From Deinococcus aerius (GTDB taxonomy: Bacteria > Deinococcota > Deinococci > Deinococcales > Deinococcaceae), in contig NZ_BFAG01000014.1 in assembly GCF_002897375.1 (NCBI RefSeq), positions 62,001-126,000 on the forward strand: a stretch of DNA of 64,000 nt, read 5' to 3'. Under the pieces are notes generated by a model. The model saw only the letters and a program-made list of their open reading frames with translations. It made no database searches and had not been told where the DNA came from. Shown one piece after another: positions 49,168-63,978 of the stretch. Position 1 is the first letter of the stretch. Every line of letters begins with the position of its first letter. A program made the position numbers and the translations under genes.

Positions 49168-49638
49168 CTACGCCTTGCTCGCCGCCCGGTCCAGCGGGCG
49201 CATCCAGGTCGTGCCGCCGGGACGCTCGCTGCGGGCGCGGTAGGCGCGGATCTGCGGGGCGTCGGGGAGTTCGCCCATCACCACGGCCAGCGGCACCTGC
49301 TGAAAGCCGAAGTTGCTCCAGTCGCCGCCCTTGCTGAACATGTAGATCGCCCGGTCGCCCCGGCCCTGGGCGTACTGCACCGCGCTCATGACGAGGCGGC
49401 GGCCCAGCCCGCTCCCCCGCGCGCTCGGCAGCACCGCCGCGCCGCGCAGCAGGGAGGCCCCGTCCCCGTGCTCCAGGCCGATGGCGCCCACCGGCTGGCC
49501 GCCCCGCGTGGCGATCCAGTACGTCGTGCCCTCGGCGAGCGCCGCCTCGGTTTCCAGCCCGGCTTCCTGCATCACGCGGGTGACGATCTCCTTGTCCTGG
49601 GGACCAGCGAGGCGAATCTGAATGTTCGGGTCGGTCAT
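49168..49638 (-). CDS. GNAT acetyltransferase (tandem paralogue 1)
   Basis: 156-residue GNAT. TYWIATRGGQPVGAIGLEHG, LLRGAAVLPSARGSGLGRRL (acetyl-CoA loop ARGSGLG) and AIYMFSKGGDWSNFGFQQVP. It is clearly paralogous to the next gene (49755-50261), with about half of residues shared in the core. The overall pattern recalls ArsN2-like acetyltransferases, but the substrate is unknown. GGAGGACATTCCC precedes ATG 49638. Part of the arginine series, 64 bp before the argA-like gene. Confidence 0.82.
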   Translation of the reverse strand: MTDPNIQIRLAGPQDKEIVTRVMQEAGLETEAALAEGTTYWIATRGGQPVGAIGLEHGDGASLLRGAAVLPSARGSGLGRRLVMSAVQYAQGRGDRAIYMFSKGGDWSNFGFQQVPLAVVMGELPDAPQIRAYRARSERPGGTTWMRPLDRAASKA

Positions 49639-49754
49639 GGGAATGTCCTCCGGGGGGGGTCGCGCCGGGCTCACCCCCGCGGGCGTCCGGCACGGCTGAA
49701 TTGTGCGTGCGCGCAGCATAGCGCAAGCCGCCCGGCAGGAGGGTCAGAGGTTGC

Positions 49755-50261
<507 letters not shown>

Positions 50262-50290
50262 GGCAGAAGCCTCCGGGCGGAAGATGGGAT

Positions 50291-52190
<1,900 letters not shown>

Positions 52191-52194
<4 letters not shown>

Positions 52195-52739
52195 GGCTCT
52201 GCGTCCTCGGTGGGAATTGGGCGGGGTCGCCGCTCGGACGCCCCCTCACCCCGGCCCTCGCCCACCAGGGGAGAGGGAGAGAAGATGGGTTTCACCAGCA
52301 CCACGGGGGGCGGGCTCGCCGGGTTCGCGTGCGCGTACACCGCGCCCTCGTCCACCCGGTAGCCCAGGCGCTCGTAGAAGGGAATGACGGCGAGGTTGTA
52401 CTGGCTGACGGCGAGGAGGACGCGGGCATACCCGTCCCGGGCGGCGACCTCCTCCACCGCGCGCACGAGGGCGACGCCGATGCCCCGTCCGCGCCAGTCA
52501 GGGCGGGTGGCGAGTTTGTTGAGGGTCAGGGTGTCCGTACTGTCGGGGCGCCAGCCGACGCAGCCCACCGCCTCCGCCCCCTCCCGGGCCAGGAAGCCAC
52601 CGCCCTGCCCGAGGCTCCAGCGCACGTCCTCCACGGTGGTGCGGCTCCAACTGGAGCGTGGGTCCATGCCCGCCGCCATCATCACGGCGTGGAAGGCCGG
52701 GGCGTCGTCCGGGGTGGCGGGGCGCAGGGTGGGGGTCAC
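52191..52739 (-). CDS. GNAT acetyltransferase with repeat-derived tail
   Basis: 182-residue GNAT. TLRPATPDDAPAFHAVMMAA at the start, GCVGWRPDSTDTLTLNKLAT, the acetyl-CoA loop DWRGRGIGVALV, and IPFYERLGYRVDEGAVY in the late strand. The last 25 or so residues (SPSPLVGEGRGEGASERRPR) are not part of the GNAT fold: they are encoded by the dispersed GC-rich repeat at 52240-52281, which seems to have inserted near the 3' end and supplied a new stop. Overlaps genes on both sides by four bases. Substrate unknown. Confidence 0.82.
52240..52281 (-). repeat. GC-rich dispersed repeat inside a coding region
   Basis: GCCCCCTCACCCCGGCCCTC followed by GCCCACCAGGGGAGAGGGAG. Read on the minus strand it matches the copy at 40334-40382 (both end GGGGTGAGGGGGC). 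It encodes the C-terminal SPSPLVGEGRGEGA of the GNAT. Confidence 0.65.
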
Positions 52740-53203
52740 GGCGCCCCCAGGGTCAGGCGCAGCTCATTCGTGGGGGTAAAGCCCAGGGTCTGGTAGATGG
52801 GCCGCCCTGCCTCCGAGGCGTGCAGGGACAGGACGCGGATATTCCGCCGCCGCGTCTCCGTGATGGCCGTTTCGGTCAGGAGCCGGGCAAGCCCCAAGCC
52901 CCGGTGCTGAGGGTGGGTGTACACATTCAGCAGGTAAGCGCGGAGGGGCTGCGGGTCTACAAAGTGTGGCGGCCAGTCGAGCAGCAGCAGCCCAGCGCCC
53001 GCCACAGGTTCTTCCCCCGCCTCGACGATCCAGCCCAGGTAGGTGCCCTCCGCGAGACGCGGCTCTACCCAGGGCGCGAACCCCGCGACCTCCTCGCGGT
53101 ACTCCACCCCCATGTCTGTGAACATGGCGGCCCGCTGGGCAGCGATCAGGCCCGCGTCCCGCGCCGTCGCTGGGCGCGCCGTGTACCCCTGCGGCCACGC
53201 CAT
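52736..53203 (-). CDS. GNAT acetyltransferase
   Basis: 155-residue GNAT following argG. YTARPATARDAGLIAAQRAA at the start, GAGLLLLDWPPHFVDPQPLR, LLNVYTHPQHRGLGLARLLT (acetyl-CoA loop HRGLGLA), and LSLHASEAGRPIYQTLGFTP. ATG 53203 lies two bases after the argG stop; a TTG at 53209 would overlap it. No strong Shine-Dalgarno, so coupling to argG translation is likely. Substrate unknown. Confidence 0.82.
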   Translation of the reverse strand: MAWPQGYTARPATARDAGLIAAQRAAMFTDMGVEYREEVAGFAPWVEPRLAEGTYLGWIVEAGEEPVAGAGLLLLDWPPHFVDPQPLRAYLLNVYTHPQHRGLGLARLLTETAITETRRRNIRVLSLHASEAGRPIYQTLGFTPTNELRLTLGAP

Positions 53204-53205
53204 GC

Positions 53206-54432
<1,227 letters not shown>

Positions 54433-54489
54433 GGCTCTAGTCTCTCTCAGGAACGTCGGGGCGTGACAGCACGGGTCCCCCGGCGTGAC

Positions 54490-54528
54490 ACGCCCGGCCT
54501 CTTTTCCGTGTGGAAAGGGCCGGGGCGT
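54490..54528 (-). promoter_or_regulatory. argG leader hairpin
   Basis: ACGCCCGGCC (54490-54499) pairs with GGCCGGGGCGT (54518-54528) with one bulge, and the loop contains a second small stem CTTTTCC/GGAAAG. Located in the mRNA between the ARG-like boxes and argG, about 60-95 nt before the start. Could be an attenuator or a stabiliser; no T-tract follows. Confidence 0.45.
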
Positions 54529-54557
54529 CAGCGTCGGGGGGCCAGGGTCGTCATATC

Positions 54558-54623
54558 TGTATGGATATACGCCTTAGCGTATCTCTATGCAGGAGAGTAG
54601 CAGCCGGGGCGCGAGGGGGTCAA
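54558..54623 (-). promoter_or_regulatory. argG promoter and paired ARG-like boxes
   Basis: Minus strand TTGACC (54623-54618), 18 bp, TACTCT (54599-54594). Immediately downstream are two 14-bp boxes of the form YGYAT-N4-ATRCR: TGTATGGATATACG (54558-54571) and CGTATCTCTATGCA (54578-54591, plus strand), 20 bp centre to centre. E. coli ARG boxes have a TGAAT-N4-ATTCA core and about 21-bp spacing, so an ArgR-type repressor site is a reasonable inference. Confidence 0.6.
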
Positions 54624-54641
54624 GGCCGTACACACAAACGC

Positions 54642-54667
54642 GCTCCCGGCCGACGGGGACCGGGAGC
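54642..54667 (-). terminator. Hairpin after the exported beta-barrel gene
   Basis: Perfect stem GCTCCCGG (54642-54649) / CCGGGAGC (54660-54667), 20 nt beyond the stop at 54687 and just upstream of the argG promoter, so it would insulate argG. Confidence 0.6.
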
Positions 54668-54686
54668 GGTGGGCGCAGAGGAGTTC

Positions 54687-55157
54687 TCAGCGGAACTGGT
54701 AGTCCACCCCGATGCGGGCTCCAAAGCCGAAGCCGAGGCCGCTGCTGCCGGTGGACAGGCCGATGGTCGGGCCCGCGTTGACCTCACCGAAGACGTTGAA
54801 GGGACCCGTCACGTTGTACCGCACGCCCAGCAGGCCGTGGGGGTAGGCGGTGAGGCCGAGGTTGGCGCCCACCGAGACGCTGGCCCCCAGCCCCGCCCCG
54901 TAGTAGGTGTCCAGGCCGCCCAGGCTGAGGCCGCTGAAGTTGTTGAGGTACGCCACCTCGCCCCCCACGCCGATGCTGCCGCCCCGGAACAGGTTCAGGC
55001 CCGTGAGGCTGAAGCGCAGGTTGGAACCCGTCGTCGAGCCCGTCTGGTAGTACAGCCCCGCCCCGCCCGCGCCGAAGCCAGCAAACCCGCCAAAGGAGTC
55101 GGCGGCGGCGGAGGAAACGGCCGTCAGGGCCAGGATGCCGAGCAGAGCCTTCTTCAT
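54687..55157 (-). CDS. Exported, probably outer-membrane-type beta-barrel protein
   Basis: 156 residues with a signal peptide (MKKALLGILALTAVSSAAAD). The mature part is Gly-rich with alternating hydrophobic residues and aromatic ends (AGLYYQTGSTTGSNLRFSL, GGEVAYLNNFSGLSLGG, VSVGANLGLTAYPHGLLGVR, GFGARIGVDYQFR), typical of a small beta-barrel ending in an aromatic/charged pair. No named family is recognised. TATGCT (55169-55164) ends 6 nt before ATG 55157, so it is probably leaderless. Confidence 0.72.
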   Translation of the reverse strand: MKKALLGILALTAVSSAAADSFGGFAGFGAGGAGLYYQTGSTTGSNLRFSLTGLNLFRGGSIGVGGEVAYLNNFSGLSLGGLDTYYGAGLGASVSVGANLGLTAYPHGLLGVRYNVTGPFNVFGEVNAGPTIGLSTGSSGLGFGFGARIGVDYQFR

Positions 55158-55243
55158 GAGCGGAGCATAGTCAAAAGCTGGTGCGTAAAAAACCGGCACA
55201 TCTTTAAAGCTTCCCGGCCTGACTTTGTGTTTTCATTCATGCT

Positions 55244-56377
<1,134 letters not shown>

Positions 56378-56448
56378 GGGGGCAGTCTGATGCACCCGGC
56401 GCGGCCCGTGGAGGATGGGTCAGACAGGCACACCCTATCCTCTCCCCC

Positions 56449-57063
56449 GTGCCCCCCTTCCTGCGCGGCCTGACCCTGGGCCTCTCGCTGATCGTCGCCA
56501 TCGGGCCGCAAAACGCCCTTGTGCTGCGGCAGGGGCTGACGCGGAGGTACGCAGGGCTGGCCGCGCTGACATGTTCACTCGCCGACACGGCCTTGACCAC
56601 ATTCGGCGTGCTGGGCGTGGGGGCGTTGCTGGCAGGTTCCCCGGTGCTGGTCACGCTTGGGACACTGGCGGGAGCAACCTTTCTGCTGTGGTACGGGTGG
56701 CGTTCCTTCCAGTCAGCCCGCCATACGGGGACGCTCCAGCCCGAGGGACAGGCCGCGCAAACCCCTGGGACAGTTCTCGTCACCGCTGCGGCCTTCAGCC
56801 TCCTCAACCCCCACGCCCTCCTCGACACGGTGGTACTGATCGGCGGGGCGAGCGCGGGGCTGGGGAGTGCAGGCCGCACCGCCTTCCTCCTCGGCACCAT
56901 CCTCGCCTCGTGGCTGTGGTTTTTCGGCCTCGCCCTGCTCGCGGGCCGCTTCGCGCCGTTGATGCGCTCGCCCCGCGCGTGGCAGGTGCTGGACGTGCTG
57001 ATCGGGGTGGTGATGTGGGGGATTGCGGTGGGGCTGGTGCGGAGCGTGTTTTCAGGAGGATGA
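56449..57063 (+). CDS. LysE/ArgO-type amino-acid exporter
   Basis: 204-residue membrane protein with about six helices. The family start PPFLRGLTLGLSLIVAIGPQ NALVLRQGL (split here) and the mid-protein SLLNPHALLDTVVLIGGASA are typical of LysE/ArgO, exporters of lysine and arginine. Position near the arginine genes supports arginine as cargo, but this is inference. GTG 56449 follows TATCCT (56436-56441) by 7 nt, so the message is probably leaderless. Its 3' end overlaps that of the PIN toxin gene by 12 bp in convergent orientation. Confidence 0.9.
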   Translation: MPPFLRGLTLGLSLIVAIGPQNALVLRQGLTRRYAGLAALTCSLADTALTTFGVLGVGALLAGSPVLVTLGTLAGATFLLWYGWRSFQSARHTGTLQPEGQAAQTPGTVLVTAAAFSLLNPHALLDTVVLIGGASAGLGSAGRTAFLLGTILASWLWFFGLALLAGRFAPLMRSPRAWQVLDVLIGVVMWGIAVGLVRSVFSGG

Positions 57064-57498
57064 GGCGCCCAGGTCGTCGAGATGGGTGTAAAGCACATCC
57101 GTCCGCCATACCGCCAGCCCGCAGCCGAAGAAATCCCCATCCTCCGTCCACACGTCCGCGCTCAGGGCGAGCGCGAGGGCGACGGTGGGCCAGTCGTCGG
57201 GGTCCTGGGGGACGCGGAGGCGGGCCTGGGGTTCGAAGGGGGCAAAGGTTTCTTCCGGGATTACCGTCACGCGCCTCCTTAAAAGGTTCAGCGCCGTGAG
57301 CAGCCAAGCTCGCTTCTGTGCATCAGAGAAACCGGCACGCCGGGCCAGGGGTTCCAGCCGCCGCTCTAATTCATACGTTGCCTCTCCGAAAGCTCGCGGG
57401 GCGATGAACAACTCGGCCTCCAACGTCTCGAACTTCGCCTGGCCGCGGCGTCGGAGCAATTCCCCCACGACGACATTGGCATCCAAAATGAGTTTCAG
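57052..57498 (-). CDS. PIN-domain ribonuclease toxin
   Basis: About 148 residues, toxin half of a type II toxin-antitoxin pair. PIN acidic residues: Asp in LILDANVVVGELL, Glu in ATYELERRLEPL, Asp in DPDDWPTVALALAL and the Asp pair in TEDGDFFGCGL. The antitoxin gene lies directly upstream. The conserved start KLILDANVVV is preceded in frame by CTG at 57498, which overlaps the antitoxin stop as CTGA, the position where ATGA would be expected; the next usable codon, TTG 57486, would cut off part of the first strand. Confidence 0.82.
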   Translation of the reverse strand: MKLILDANVVVGELLRRRGQAKFETLEAELFIAPRAFGEATYELERRLEPLARRAGFSDAQKRAWLLTALNLLRRRVTVIPEETFAPFEPQARLRVPQDPDDWPTVALALALSADVWTEDGDFFGCGLAVWRTDVLYTHLDDLGASSS

Positions 57499-57794
57499 AG
57501 CCGACCTACCGCGGCAGAAGCAGGCGCATCCTCCTGGGCAGTCGTCTGGGAAGTGGCACCGAACAACTCGTCCTCCAACGCTTCGACGCTGAGCCCCAGT
57601 CTACGGGCCAGGTCTTCCATCTTTTCGTTGAAGGCGCTCTGCGCTTCCCGAATCCTGGCAGAGTTTGCGACCGCGACAGGGGTGTAAAAGCCGATGGGCT
57701 TCCCGTGCCGCTCAATGACGAAAGGCTCCCCACCCGCCAGAAGCTGCGTCGCCTTGTCCTTGAACTCCTTGATCCCCACTCGCTTTACGGCCAT
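57495..57794 (-). CDS. Phd/YefM-type antitoxin
   Basis: 99 residues. The N-terminal DNA-binding part is the prevent-host-death pattern: VGIKEFKDKATQLLAGGEPF, VIERHGKPIGFYTPV. The C-terminal half (EKMEDLARRLGLSVEALEDE, then an acidic/Ala tail) would be the disordered toxin-binding segment. GGGGGAGGTCCAGC precedes the ATG. Cotranscribed with the PIN toxin. Confidence 0.88.
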   Translation of the reverse strand: MAVKRVGIKEFKDKATQLLAGGEPFVIERHGKPIGFYTPVAVANSARIREAQSAFNEKMEDLARRLGLSVEALEDELFGATSQTTAQEDAPASAAVGRL

Positions 57795-57871
57795 GCTGGA
57801 CCTCCCCCAAAGTGGACACCAGTATAGTCAGAATCAGCAATGGGGCGCAATGGATCGGTTTGGGGCGTTCC

Positions 57872-58219
57872 CTATGACGTGATCTCCACAATGGGTTCGC
57901 CTGCCAGAAGCAATTGATGAGCCTGCACGAAGTTTCGGCCAAAAATTTCCATCAGCCGCGCCTTGCTGGTGTTCCCGCAGGTCACGTAAAGGAGCCTTGG
58001 TGGGGGCCCGAGACGCACCAGGCGCTCCAGAAAATCTGCGTCCTTGGAAACCATCACCACGCCCGCCGCTCGTGCCGCCTGGAAGATCACCTCGTCCTCA
58101 GCATTCCGGTAGCCCAGGTACGCCACGCTGTAAGCCTCCACGCCGAAGGTCGCGGTCAGCCAGGGAGCCAGGGCGGGCGGCAACTGCGCGTCAATCCAGT
58201 AGACGAGGGTTTCCGCCAT
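57872..58219 (-). CDS. DUF5615 PIN-like protein
   Basis: 115 residues of the DUF5615 PIN-like family, usually the partner of a DUF433 protein. YWIDAQLPPALAPWLTATFG at the start with the first Asp, SVAYLGYRNAEDEVIFQAAR, VVMVSKDADFLERLV with the central Asp pair and LLYVTCGNTSKARLM. The expected fold is that of a PIN nuclease, so a toxin role is likely but unproven. Start at ATG 58219, or GTG 58231 overlapping the DUF433 stop. Confidence 0.85.
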   Translation of the reverse strand: MAETLVYWIDAQLPPALAPWLTATFGVEAYSVAYLGYRNAEDEVIFQAARAAGVVMVSKDADFLERLVRLGPPPRLLYVTCGNTSKARLMEIFGRNFVQAHQLLLAGEPIVEITS

Positions 58220-58223
58220 CCGC

Positions 58224-58445
58224 TCAGGCACTCAGGCGCGGGTGGTTAACGTACCGCGAGGCCCAGAGCAACGCCGCGTGAATGTCCTCGCGCTCCAGGT
58301 CCGGGTAGTCGCTTAAAATCTCGTCCACTTCCACGCCCGCGCCGAGCAGGTCCAGCACATCGCTCACCCGAATTCGCATTCCACGGATGCACGGACGACC
58401 ACCGCACTGCAAGGGGTTGACGGTGATGCGGTCGAGGAGGGTCAT
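58224..58445 (-). CDS. DUF433 protein (probable antitoxin)
   Basis: 73-residue DUF433 protein, a small winged-helix-like family paired with DUF5615. DRITVNPLQCGGRPCIRGMR, IRVSDVLDLLGAGVEVDEIL and YPDLEREDIHAALLWASRYV. TAAACT (58457-58452) ends 6 nt before the ATG, so the transcript is probably leaderless and this pair has its own promoter. That -10 coincides with the stop codon of the DUF433 remnant just upstream. Confidence 0.88.
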   Translation of the reverse strand: MTLLDRITVNPLQCGGRPCIRGMRIRVSDVLDLLGAGVEVDEILSDYPDLEREDIHAALLWASRYVNHPRLSA

Positions 58446-58454
58446 GGGGAGAGT

Positions 58455-58532
58455 TTAGCCCGCTCCCAGCCCCTCCAGCACATCCCTCACCCAAATCCGC
58501 ATCCCGCGAATGCAGGGGCGCCCGCCGCTCAC
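58455..58532 (-). pseudogene. Remnant of a second DUF433 gene
   Basis: On the minus strand, 25 codons from GTG 58532 to TAA 58455 read SGGRPCIRGMRIWVRDVLEG and LGAG, nearly identical to the middle of the intact DUF433 protein (CGGRPCIRGMRIRVSDVLDL and LGAG). The beginning and end of the paralogue are missing. The upstream break falls within about 7 bp of the -10 of the AT-rich Sel1-like gene. Confidence 0.75.
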
Positions 58533-58551
58533 CTAACGTATAATTCCGTGA

Positions 58552-59196
58552 ATGGCTAAACCTATCGATGTTCTAGTTGAAAAGGCAAATCGGATTATGG
58601 ATGGAACACACCAGGGTCTGGAGGATTGGAGAGATGCGCTTCAGATATATGAGCAGGCTGGAAGCATGGGGTCTGGTGAGGCATTCTTTAGGTTAGGCCA
58701 AATGTACGATTTTGGGAAGGGACCTAAACAAAATATTGAAAAGGCAATCGCTAACTATAAGAAGGCAGCGCAGTTAGGAGAGGCAAAAGCATATGCTGGC
58801 TTGGTAACTATCTATGGTCATTTAAAAGACTATCAGAACGGTAGAAAAATATTTTCTTTGCTGCTCACTGAAACCACAAAGCCAATATCTGAGAAAAGGA
58901 CTGTGGACCTTGTTGCGTGTTTCATTTCGTATGTTGCAGTAATGAGATTCCCGGATTCCCTAGATAAAGAACTCGCGTTACGAGGATTACCGTATGCAAT
59001 GCGTGGGGCCAAGGACATGCTAGGCTTAGCTAGAGTGACAGGGATAAGGTTGGGCGGCGATATGGTCGCAGGATTTAAGACGGTTTATAGTCTTTCTCAG
59101 TCGTACTTAGGGAAGAACGAGAAGTTAGACGAGCAGATTGCTTCATTTCAAAACGAACTTACATCCTATCTTTCTTCTAACAGACAGACGCAGTGA
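58552..59196 (+). CDS. Sel1-like repeat protein, AT-rich, probably acquired
   Basis: 214 residues. Sel1-like/TPR repeats are visible at about residues 22-95: DALQIYEQAGSMGSGEAFFR with LGQMYDFGKG, IEKAIANYKKAAQLGEAKAY with AGLVTIYGHL. The C-terminal half is helical without a recognisable domain. No signal peptide. Composition is far more AT-rich than the surrounding genes, with codons such as TTA, ATA and AAA that the neighbours avoid, a sign of transfer. A perfect TATAAT (58539-58544) ends 7 nt before the ATG. Such repeats are protein-interaction scaffolds; the partner is unknown. Confidence 0.75.
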   Translation: MAKPIDVLVEKANRIMDGTHQGLEDWRDALQIYEQAGSMGSGEAFFRLGQMYDFGKGPKQNIEKAIANYKKAAQLGEAKAYAGLVTIYGHLKDYQNGRKIFSLLLTETTKPISEKRTVDLVACFISYVAVMRFPDSLDKELALRGLPYAMRGAKDMLGLARVTGIRLGGDMVAGFKTVYSLSQSYLGKNEKLDEQIASFQNELTSYLSSNRQTQ

Positions 59197-59279
59197 ATAG
59201 GACTGAATTGTTCGTTAAAGCTATTTTAAATGGTTTATCGGTGTAAGAAAGCGTTCTTAAGGCTGCGCTGCCAATAAAG

Positions 59280-59332
59280 CTGAAACTTCTACTCCAACTC
59301 GTATCCTGACTCGGCGCCTGCATACTCATACA
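59280..59332 (+). promoter_or_regulatory. Candidate carB promoter with ARG-like box
   Basis: CTGAAA (59280-59285), 16 bp, TATCCT (59302-59307), followed 12 nt later by TGCATACTCATACA (59319-59332), a full match to the YGYAT-N4-ATRCR box found twice at argG. An alternative -10, CATACT (59364-59369), lies closer to carB. Confidence 0.45.
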
Positions 59333-59337
59333 CTCAA

Positions 59338-59359
59338 CCCCACCCCCTCCCCCCTCCCC
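59338..59359 (-). other. C4-tract / G-quadruplex motif upstream of carB
   Basis: CCCCACCCCCTCCCCCCTCC and two further C (59338-59359): four runs of four to six C separated by single bases, so the minus strand can form a G-quadruplex with 1-nt loops. It ends 22 nt before the carB start. Confidence 0.6.
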
Positions 59360-59380
59360 GTGCCATACTCCCTCCCTGGA

Positions 59381-62470
<3,090 letters not shown>

Positions 62471-62491
62471 GAGTAAACAGAAACGACAGAT

Positions 62492-62515
62492 AGGGAGGAG
62501 TAAAACTCCTTCCCT
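62492..62515. terminator. Bidirectional terminator between carB and the AT-rich gene
   Basis: AGGGAGGAGT (62492-62501) pairs with ACTCCTTCCCT (62505-62515) with one bulged T. It lies in the 47-bp convergent gap and serves both genes. Confidence 0.7.
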
Positions 62516-62517
62516 GC

Positions 62518-63849
62518 TTACTTGTAATCAAAGGGATTAAAGTGGGTTACGCCATCCTCGCGCGCCCACTCCCAGGGACGCGGGTGAGCCCCGGGACTGG
62601 GATCACTATTTTTTTGCCTCACACCATTATCAACACTTTCCTTCCTCGGATTGTCCTTGTAGTCCGTTTTACTTGAAGGACGTGCGCCTAAACTACTTTC
62701 TAAGATACTCAAACTAATTCCTGGTACAGATTTCAACATGTTGTATAACGCTTCTCGCGTTAATATCTTTCCAGACCGCTCTGGCTTGCGCTCATAATTT
62801 ACGGGAAGGGTAGTTATTTTACGAATAAAAAACAAAACATCAAAGAATTCTCCATGTCTACTAAATAATAGAGTAGAACCGCCTAGAAGTTTTCCATCTA
62901 TAAATATTTGGTACGCGACTATAGTTTGTTGAGAATCTGGAGCAGGAGCAGCGACTTTCATATTAGAGATTCCCGAAAAAACACTTTGAGGAGCAGAAAA
63001 ATAACTTTGATCCCTTAACCAAACTTCAAGATGCGCGGGATTGAATGGAATTGTTGTTCCATTGACGCATCCATTCTTAGTTCGCACGGAGACTAGTTGT
63101 CGCCCGAAACCGTCTGTCAAAATCTCGACCAGCCGATTACACTGCTGCTTACTATCGAAACAAATAGGACGACCTCCGAGCTGCCGACCATAGATGAAAA
63201 TATGGGCACACCATTTTATATTAGCAACTCGCTCCTGTTTACACAATTTGTTTTGAGCGTTGACATCTGTATCAGAGTTCTTTTGGGGGATGCCTCTTTT
63301 ATTACCTACATCTTTCTTCTTTGAGGGCTGAAGCTTAGACTGATTCAAAATTTGAATAAATTTTGACTCCTCACTCTGTACCAGGAGTGTGTAGTTCGAA
63401 GCAAATTCAGATAGTACTTTTTGAATACCTTGATCGTCTATGGATAGCGATTCGCTGGAGAGCAGAATCTGGATTGACCCAAAACAAGAAGCTAACTCCT
63501 CAGAGCTAAACTCTTGATCAAGATGTCTTTTGCTTAACTCGATAGCTCTAGTTTTCCATACTTCACGGAGTCTAATTAGTTCTTCACAAAATTTTACGAT
63601 CTCAACTTGAGTCTCTAAAATCTTTTTTCCACTGATAGTACCTTGGCTTTGATGCCACTTGCGCGCCTGCTCAAAAAGTATAAGATACTCCTCCTGAGCT
63701 TGTTGCAAGCATAGGCAGTGCCCTAGTGTGGTATGCGCGCTTCGCTTCAAAGCCTGACGTATTACTTCACGCCCCAACCGCACTCGCCCCAGATCAGGTG
63801 TTGCCGTGAACTGCTTGAGTTGAGCTATGCGTTTGGGGCGACTCGACAT
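62518..63849 (-). CDS. Unrecognised AT-rich protein with internal duplication
   Basis: 443 residues with no family that I recognise. Residues 1-180 are helical and charged (QQAQEEYLILFEQARKWHQS, VEIVKFCEELIRLREVWKTR). A Lys-rich linker follows. Two similar beta-rich units come next: IFIYGRQLGGRPICF at about 216-230 and IFIDGKLLGGSTLLF at about 314-328, each continued by a hydrophobic helix (RLVEILTDGFG; DVLFFIRKITT). The end is a GC-richer tail (GAHPRPWEWAREDG). No signal peptide or membrane segment. TATAGT (63860-63855) ends 5 nt before the ATG. The body is very AT-rich, indicating acquisition. Confidence 0.72.
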   Translation of the reverse strand: MSSRPKRIAQLKQFTATPDLGRVRLGREVIRQALKRSAHTTLGHCLCLQQAQEEYLILFEQARKWHQSQGTISGKKILETQVEIVKFCEELIRLREVWKTRAIELSKRHLDQEFSSEELASCFGSIQILLSSESLSIDDQGIQKVLSEFASNYTLLVQSEESKFIQILNQSKLQPSKKKDVGNKRGIPQKNSDTDVNAQNKLCKQERVANIKWCAHIFIYGRQLGGRPICFDSKQQCNRLVEILTDGFGRQLVSVRTKNGCVNGTTIPFNPAHLEVWLRDQSYFSAPQSVFSGISNMKVAAPAPDSQQTIVAYQIFIDGKLLGGSTLLFSRHGEFFDVLFFIRKITTLPVNYERKPERSGKILTREALYNMLKSVPGISLSILESSLGARPSSKTDYKDNPRKESVDNGVRQKNSDPSPGAHPRPWEWAREDGVTHFNPFDYK

Positions 63850-63944
63850 GGACCACTATATGCAGATCAGCCGTACTCGTGTGTGCGAATTTGCGGCTCA
63901 ACCTGCACGCCTCTGCCCCGGCACAGGCCGCAGCTCCAGACGGT

Positions 63945-63978
63945 GGGGGTGGGGTAGGGGTGGGGTGGGGGCAAGGGG
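63945..63978 (+). other. G-quadruplex motif near the right edge
   Basis: GGGGGTGGGGTAGGGGTGGG continuing to GGTGGGGGCAAGGGG: six G runs of four or five within 34 nt. It precedes a possible leaderless start (GTG 63996) at the window end and lies about 100 bp upstream of the AT-rich gene on the other strand. Confidence 0.6.
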
